Part shown: piece after piece, positions 57,673-64,000 of the stretch
Layout of the letters: every line of letters starts with the position of its first letter
How positions within the stretch are numbered: position 1 is the stretch's first letter
Source of the DNA: Magnolia sinica
Lineage: Eukaryota; Streptophyta; Magnoliopsida; Magnoliales; Magnoliaceae
Assembly (NCBI RefSeq): GCF_029962835.1
Contig: NC_080578.1
Span: 103,829,759-103,893,758 of the forward strand
Reading direction: 5' to 3'
DNA length: 64,000 nucleotides
The notes under the pieces: model-generated
Databases searched by the model: none
Seen by the model: only the letters and a program-made list of their open reading frames with translations
What the model was told of the DNA's origin: nothing
Translations under genes and position numbers: made by a program

Positions 57673-58290
57673 GGAAGCGGATTTGCTGGTGTACCACACA
57701 TCAGCTATATAGCTGGTGAACGGATGTGTCGTGCGAAGACGAGCGCTGACGCTCCTCCAGCTCCGAGTTGTACGAACGGTTCAAAGGAGATCAAAGTTAC
57801 ATGGGCCCACGATAGTGTATTTATTATATCCACACCGTTCATCCATTTTTCAAGATCGTTTTATAGTAATAGCCAGAAAATGAATCATACCCAAAGATCA
57901 ACTGGACCACATCACAAATAGCAGTGGAGATAATGATTTTCACCGTTAAAAATTTTGTAGGGCCCACCGCGACTCTTATTTTCCATCCAATCTGTTCATA
58001 AGGTCACAAAGACCTGGATAAAGAGTAAGAACAAATTCCATATTGATTCAAAACTTGTGAGAACCCCAAAAGGGTTTCAATGGCAGATGTTCAATGCCCC
58101 ACTGCTTTTTCTAGTGTGGTCGTTTAATCGTTAGATCTGTCTTATTTTTTGTCTCAAGCATTAAGACGAGGTCGAAAAATAGATGAACGATTTGGATATA
58201 TCAAATACATCATGATGGGACTCATAAAATTTGCTGACTGAATACACTAGCTATATATCTGGTGTTTGTTATACTAGCCAATCTGCTTCC
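57673..58290. mobile_element. Family-B MITE next to NLR2
   Basis: Long inverted termini: 'ggaagcggatttgctggtg' at the left and 'actagccaatctgcttcc' at the right, each extending through a 'cagctatatagctg'-like palindromic stretch. Flanks are 'acaaagtag' and 'acaaaatag', a 9-bp duplication with one mismatch, as for Mutator-like elements. No coding capacity. Confidence 0.8.
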
Positions 58291-59104
58291 ACAAAATAGG
58301 CGTGTGGGCCCATTGTGATGTTTTGTGATGTTTTAATCCACCCAATCTGCCCATCACGCTGCCGCATCTGTTGTTGGAAGTGGATTGGCTAGTGGGTGCC
58401 TACTCTTACACGGGTGGTAGACTCCTGGCAGCTTCAACACCTGGGAAGGGTTCGAGTACCCACCAGTGGTGAAATTCCATCGTGTGGGGGGGGGGCGGTA
58501 AAAAAACGAAAGAAAAAATAAAAGCGGATTGACCGGGGGGTTGGGCTGTAGGTCCCATCATGAGGTATGTATTATATCTAAACCATCCATTCATTTGGTG
58601 AGCTTGTCATAAGGCTTGATCCAAAAAATAAGATAGATCTAAAGCTAAAGTGGACCACACTAAAAAAAAAAAAAAAGCAATGGTGGATTGAACTTCTACC
58701 ATTAAAACCCTTTTGGGACTCACAGAAGTTTCAGATCAATATGAAATTTGTTTTTCCTCTTCATCTAGGTATTCTGACCTTACTAATAGATTATATGGAA
58801 AATAAACATTATGGTGGGCCCTGCAAATTTTTTAACAATAAAAATCATTATCCCATTGCTATTTTTGGGGTGGTCCATTTGAGATTTAGATATGATTAAT
58901 TTTTTGGTGTGTATGAATATAATAAATACATCATTGTGGGGCCATGTAACTTTATATCCTTTGAACCGTTCTTAAAACTCGGACCTTATGAATGATTTGG
59001 ATGGCAAATAAGCAACATAGTGGGCTCCAAGGATATTTTTTCCTACCCACCGTAATTTAAAATAAAATAAAACATTATTAATGGTTATCCAGTCAAAAGT
59101 ATGT
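58291..59104. repeat. Further family-B-like MITE sequence
   Basis: Paralogous to 21641-22960, broken by the SINE at 58391-58523. No gene. Confidence 0.65.
58391..58523 (+). mobile_element. tRNA-like SINE inserted in a MITE terminus
   Basis: 'cgggtggtagactcctgg' (A-box/D-arm-like), then 'gggttcgagtaccc' (B box), then an A-rich tail at 58499-58523. 'tggattgg' on the left and 'cggattga' on the right suggest a target duplication. A G10 run lies near 58485-58494. It is related to the pieces in blocks X, Y and Z, but here it is an independent insertion. Confidence 0.55.
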
Positions 59105-61990
59105 TGTGGGTGGAATAAGTAGAGATGAATGTTATGCTTGTACGAGACATCATGGTACACCAGTCCAAGGGTTATGATTATTTTACCAAGAAGGGTATAG
59201 GATATATGGTCCATCAGTTTAAGGGTCATATTCGAGAGATGTGCGTGGATGAGGTATAAGTGTGCTAAATTTGGTAAGACAATAATATATTTTGTCTCAT
59301 ATTCTACAAAAGATAAAAAATAAGACAATAAAATAAAATATGATAAATTGTTAATTTTTGGACATTTGTAGTTTATTACTAATTAGATTTTTATGAAAAA
59401 ATATTTATTTTCAGACATGGGGACGTTCTTTAGACAAATTATATCAAACAAAATTTTCAGTACTCGTAAATACTTGAATTCAGCATTTTAAGTTTTCAAC
59501 AACTAAATTAATTTACAAATCTTATTTTTTAATTTATTGAATAGTAACTTTGAAACGGACATTGTTTCTAGCTCTCTTATTCAGCTCTCTCATAACTTAT
59601 TAAGCTTTTAGATGAAGAGGAACTCAATTTATAAACTTGAAATAAAATGAAATAAAAGATAACAGTTTCAATAGTAAATACTGCACTACTGACACAACAG
59701 ATAATAGTATGTTGCTGATGCAATAATACACAGTTCTTCCTTAAAGCATAAGTGTGATCCACCTAATGAATTTATCAGCCTGCTTTTCAAGACAAGATGT
59801 TTGTATGGCCTCGATCCGTCACAAGTTTGTCACATGGAGGGGCCCACTTCTCAGGACTTTGAGTCCATTAGTCCTTTGAAACAATGTTAAATCTAACTGT
59901 TGTCCAATCAAAGAGAAATATTGTTCACATAACCCTTTCTTTCCCTCCAACACGTTATTCTAAAGAACATGTCATCTGTCAAAATGGTGGCCCTCAACGT
60001 AAGGACCAAAGCCAATGGATATTCAACCTCATCAGATGGGGTCATTACCCGGTGGTAGACTCACAAGAGTTTCACCCCCAGGTCAAGGGTTCAAGTAGCC
60101 GTAGGTGGTGAAATCCCAAAACTCATCAGCTGGGCTTTACCATGGCATTGATGGGGAGCAACGATTCATTTTGTGGTTGTGGCCTACCTAATTAATGAGT
60201 AGATTGGTCCTACCTAATTAATGAGTAGATTGGTCCTAGGTTTCCCTAAAAGATGTTTATGGTGCAGCCCACCTTTTGGATGGCTTGGATGATCCACACA
60301 AAATGAACATTTGGCAAGGAGATATCGTAGTAGAAAGTTCATGAGGTAGAAGCTTTTGCTTGTGAACATTTCTCAACCCCGGGAAACATATGAACAAATC
60401 GGCGTATGAGGCCCACCGTGATCTTCTAAAGACATCCGACATGTCCATCATGTGAACCTCCTAATTTTCTCATGTGTTACCCAAAATCAGGCTCATAAAA
60501 AGCTCAGGGTATGCCACACCATAGAAAAGTTGGGATGGGGACTCCCACCGTTAAAATCCTTCCGGATCATATTTGGGGTCCGTTGATTTTGTATATTCAA
60601 TCTAAATCGTTCAGAGGATGCATAAACAGGATGAATGAACACCCAAAAAATTAGGCCATTTCAAAACTTAGGTGGGTCACGAAATGTTAAAGCATGATTT
60701 TACAAGATAGGCCCACCTGAGTTTGGATCAACCTGAGTTTCAGAAGCCACAGGAATAGGAGGGGCCACACGTGAAGGATGGATTAGATGTCACTAAAACA
60801 TCACAGTAAGCCCCACATGTGATTTTGTGGGTAGAAACGCGGTGTGTATTGGATCCGGCCTAAAACAATGAGCCGATGATTGTGACTACCATTTAGGTAG
60901 ATGGATGAATTTAGAACAAATGAAAATAAAATTTGCAATGACCAATGACTAGCATTCAATTCTAAAAATAAAAGGTTAGGATATTCTACAAAGCTTGATT
61001 ATGGACCAATAGTTGGTTGCTCCTGGTTAGAACATGGACAGTGCAAATCGTACACCTCAGCATGTGGCCTTAGGAGGGAAAATGAGCTGGCATTGGGAAA
61101 CATATGGAAAATACATAAGAGAAGAAGAAATTAGTATTTAGCACAAAGATATAAACGCCTCATAAATGTTGTCAGATGTCTTCAATCTAACTGAGCTCAA
61201 GGATATGTAGACTCCATTGACTAACCACTCGATGCCAATAAAAAAATTTAGAAAAATTTCAGTTGCTCGTTAAATGTTTTTGGAGTGGCTACTCGTGCCA
61301 TGAAAGACGGCTTCAATGTCATCAACTAGTCTTTAATGGTTGCCAATGCCATCAAATGTCCCATCAATGAAGCGCGTAGAATTATGTAAGTGCATAATTT
61401 GTTTCTAAATCCGATTGTGATAGAATATACATCAAGTGTAATCGGAATTAAGATATTCTAAGTGAATGTTAAGACATTACTAGGATGTTCCCAAGCAAAG
61501 CCAGGGTTTTGAGAAGAGATTTTGGAGTTGTTTAGATTAACAAACGCATTCATATCTTGTAATATCATTTAATAGTGGATTGATTGTTGCTTTGTACTGT
61601 GGTTTTTTCCCATGAAATTTTTCCACATAAAAATCATGTAATCTTTGCATGTTTTGGTTTGTGTTTGATTTCGCCTTGCTTGATTGAATTCGAGTTTGCT
61701 TCTACGCGATCCCCTAATAGGCTCATCATGTAGAGATGATCACATCGATGTATTTGGGACCATATTGACATGTGTCGAATTCAAACCGTGCTTCATGTTA
61801 GGCCTTCCATAAAGATACAAAACTCAGGTGGGCCACACCGAAAGAAATAATGTAAAATTAATTCACCAACCTAATATTCCGATTTCAAGTGATTTGACCA
61901 GCATGATATTCCAAAAGTCTTGAACTTGATAGGGTGTATCTTACTAATGGGCTGGATGGTATAGACATAAGGGTGGGCCACAATACAATT
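59105..61990. repeat. Noncoding block Y (paralogue of block X)
   Basis: Collinear with 22965-25985 from 'gtggaataagtagagatgaa' to 'cttgaacttgatagg'. It lacks the 'tttcatgttccacaatctac' region, through a deletion near 59730. A 27-bp direct duplication ('ctacctaattaatgagtag') is at 60183-60236. No credible gene. Confidence 0.8.
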
Positions 61991-62045
61991 GTACATTTTC
62001 CAATGGTAGGCCATTTCCTCCATCATTCTTACTATTTTGGCACCT

Positions 62046-62395
62046 GAGTTTGATTTTGGACTGAATTTTAGGTAAGAGTTAATAATTAATGGGTGCAGCT
62101 GGTGAATGAAATGTATTTCAAGAAAAAAAAAAACATGATGGAATGACTACAGAGCTCTCCTTTTGTATCAGATCGACATGGCCCATTTGCAATGACATGG
62201 TCAGATCATGTCCGAGTCAGAGTTTGATTTTGGACTGAATTTTAGGTAAGAGTTAATAATAAATGGGTGCAGTTGGTGAATGGAATGTATTTCAGGAAAA
62301 AAAAAAAAAAACATGATGGAATGACTAAATAGCTCTCCTTTTGTATTAGATCGACATGGTCCATTTGTAATGACATAGACGGATCATGTCCGCGT
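62046..62395. repeat. 174-bp direct tandem duplication
   Basis: 'gagtttgattttggactg' begins copies at 62046 and 62220; both contain an A-run followed by 'catgatggaatgactaca'-like text. Differences are few. Confidence 0.95.
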
Positions 62396-62629
62396 CAGGT
62401 CCACCAATGAATGCAACAACTCATGCCAATTGATCAAAAGGTGTAAAATCATGCCTAAAATCACTAAATTCACCATGGTGTGGCCCATATGAGTCCATCT
62501 TGGTGGGGCATGTTAGATGGATGAATTGGATAGCATATACAAACCATAATGGATACCACACACCTTTTAAAAGGTTTTTAGGTGGGCGTCTATCTGAACA
62601 GTCCCACCTGATTTTCAAATCAGCCAGAT

Positions 62630-62765
62630 TTTTGGGTTCATGTCCAAATTTGATCTTTGCTCCCATTCAAATCAACTAGATTTTTGGTTTCATGTCCAAA
62701 ATTAGCCTTTGTTCCCAAAAAATTAGCTAGGTTATTGGGTTTATGTCCAAATTTGGCCTTTGCTT
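62630..62765. repeat. About 50-bp tandem repeat, three degenerate units
   Basis: The phrase 'agatttttgggttcatgtcc' and 'aaatttgatctttgctccc' recurs three times. Text resembling a fourth unit ('gctcccaaaaaatcaag') resumes at 63452, which places the LTR-like segment between them as an insertion. Confidence 0.75.
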
Positions 62766-63451
62766 ATATTATGGGGAAAATGGGTTGTCCAATAATTCAA
62801 GGTCAGGTCAGACACTCGTGCACTTAACCAGGTCGGGCAACAACGAACCTAAATTGGAAATCCGACACTCGGCTCTACAACAAGCAATAGCCGGGTTCAA
62901 GCTCGGTCTCTCGTTAGCAGGTCGGGAAATAGGCCAACCTACAGGACACTAAAGGAAGCCCAAACATGTGCCGAAAGGATAAAGTCAGGCCCCAGTTGGC
63001 ATCCCCCTAGCTCAGGTTGGCCAAGACCACATCGGCCTTCTACTACACACCTCCAATGATTTCGAACAATCAAAGATTTGCTCGGGATTTAATCCAAAGA
63101 ACTCGGAAAATATCCACGATATGCATGCTCGAGATCCCGAGATCTTCACCAAGGATCTCGAGAAATTCTCCCACTCATTCAGGATCCAAATTCCTCAATA
63201 ATACGCACTTACCCAATGGAAAGATCTCCCCTATGTCATCGCCTCTCCTGAACTATAAATAGGAGCATCTCTAATGGTAAAAGTTATGCACAATCTCTAG
63301 CCTAAAATCTCTTACTTGACTAGACACAGATTCCCTACTTGACTTAGGCATCGGAGGATCCCCTCTACTAGTCAGGGTCTCCTTTGTTCATCCCTTATGC
63401 AGGTATACGAAGGTCGAGCAAAAGGCTAACCAGATTTTTGTATCAACAGCT
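62766..63451 (+). mobile_element. Probable solo LTR
   Basis: The stretch has a TATA box ('ctataaatagg', 63254), a leader with 'tcttacttgac' and 'cttaggcatcgg', and ends '...tgtatcaaca'. These are features of the R-U5 end of plant LTRs. The upstream part is rich in 'gg(g)tcgg' text. The exact left end and target duplication are not established. The flanks on both sides belong to the same tandem repeat. Confidence 0.6.
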
Positions 63452-63504
63452 CCCAAAAAATCAAGTTGATTCAATACTTATTTGCATCACTGCTAAAGTT
63501 TTTG

Positions 63505-64000
63505 AAAACAAAGCAGAAAATAAAATTTCTTAAAGGTTTAGATTAATTAATTAAGCTTTGTGGATCACCATAAGATATCATCAAGCATCTACAATTAATT
63601 AAAAATATTGAGACTTTAGATCTACTCACACCTTTTAATCGTTGCTATTGAGTACTGTTGGATGGTCGATGCTGTATCTCAAATGAGCAGATGAAGAAAG
63701 CCTATATACACAACTTTAGGAGAAGGGTGTGGTAGGGATGGGCAGATATAGCCGGTTTTTTTTTAAGAAACAAAGGTACTGATGGAAGTGGTGCTGTGAA
63801 AAATCTATGGATGTGACTTCACTTTTAAGAAGCTGAGGAGAGGAAGGCAGAGAAACTGCTGAGAAAAGAGAGAGTAAATCACTCGAAATTAGAGCAAATC
63901 AATTTTAAGAAGCTGAGAGGAAGGTAGAGAAACTGCTGAGAAAAGAGAGAGTAAATCACTTGAAATTAGAGCAAAGGAGAGGAAGAAAGAGAAACCGCTG
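63505..64000 (-). pseudogene. NLR 5'-flank remnant 2, with 78-bp tandem duplication
   Basis: 63505-63690 matches 40346-40535. 63780-63860 matches the NLR leader ('gacttcacttttaagaagct' for 'gacttcagttctgagaagct'). From 63830 a unit of about 78 bp ('gagaaactgctgagaaaaga', 'gtaaatcac') is repeated twice and continues to the window end. No NLR coding sequence lies on the gene side within the window. Confidence 0.6.

Larger units (their letters stand above)
54469..57682. repeat. NLR-bearing part of segmental duplicon, copy 2
   Basis: Collinear with 2508-5781 in the same orientation; ends at 'gtagggaagcggat', where the family-B MITE begins. Confidence 0.9.

Overview
The window is nuclear DNA of a flowering plant. 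It carries intronless CC-NBS-LRR resistance genes, exon fragments of plant-type genes with introns, and heavy layering of plant transposons (copia, long LTRs, a plant L1-type LINE, hAT, MULE-like MITEs, tRNA-derived SINEs). Dispersed elements carrying 'catgatgtatg...tccatcca'-like text remind me of magnoliid genomes, but that is memory, not proof. Only one protein-coding gene looks intact: an RPS2/RPS5-like NLR on the minus strand (5544 to 2644).

Layout. 1-1299: 5' end of a copia element on the minus strand (gag start plus probable LTR). 1339-5781: a segmental duplicon with a dispersed repeat containing a five-copy 69-bp minisatellite, followed by NLR1. 5782-20890: a gene-fragment-rich interval with an exon-like unit near each end in opposite orientations (5870-6330 and 20547-21055). 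Inside it are VARICOSE/EDC4-like exons (minus), Ulp1-like protease exons (plus), myosin XI coiled-coil exons (minus) and a 4.2-kb complex satellite (13.7-17.9 kb). 21050-28258: MITE clusters and two copies of a noncoding block. 28260-39880: a decayed LINE whose ORF1 begins with an RRM. Three later insertions sit inside it, each with a target-site duplication: a SINE, a 4.43-kb solo-LTR-like element and an 811-bp hAT element. 40350-49470: NLR 5'-flank debris, MITEs and a copia polymerase remnant. 49480-57682: the second copy of the NLR duplicon, interrupted by a 2.47-kb solo LTR and a 1.56-kb stretch holding a MITE. Its NLR has one in-frame stop that removes the last 152 residues. 57673-61990: third copy of the noncoding block, preceded by a MITE. 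62-64 kb: tandem duplications, a solo-LTR-like sequence and another NLR 5'-flank footprint.

How it fits together. The locus reads as an NLR cluster that grew by segmental duplication and was then enlarged by nested transposons. The two NLR duplicons match in length once the identified insertions and the minisatellite expansion are subtracted. The same MITE family lies at several duplication junctions. I found no operon-like functional coupling and no clearly new enzymatic system. The most unusual objects are the 21-bp-phased satellite, the multi-gene fragment interval, and the RRM LINE with a datable series of insertions.
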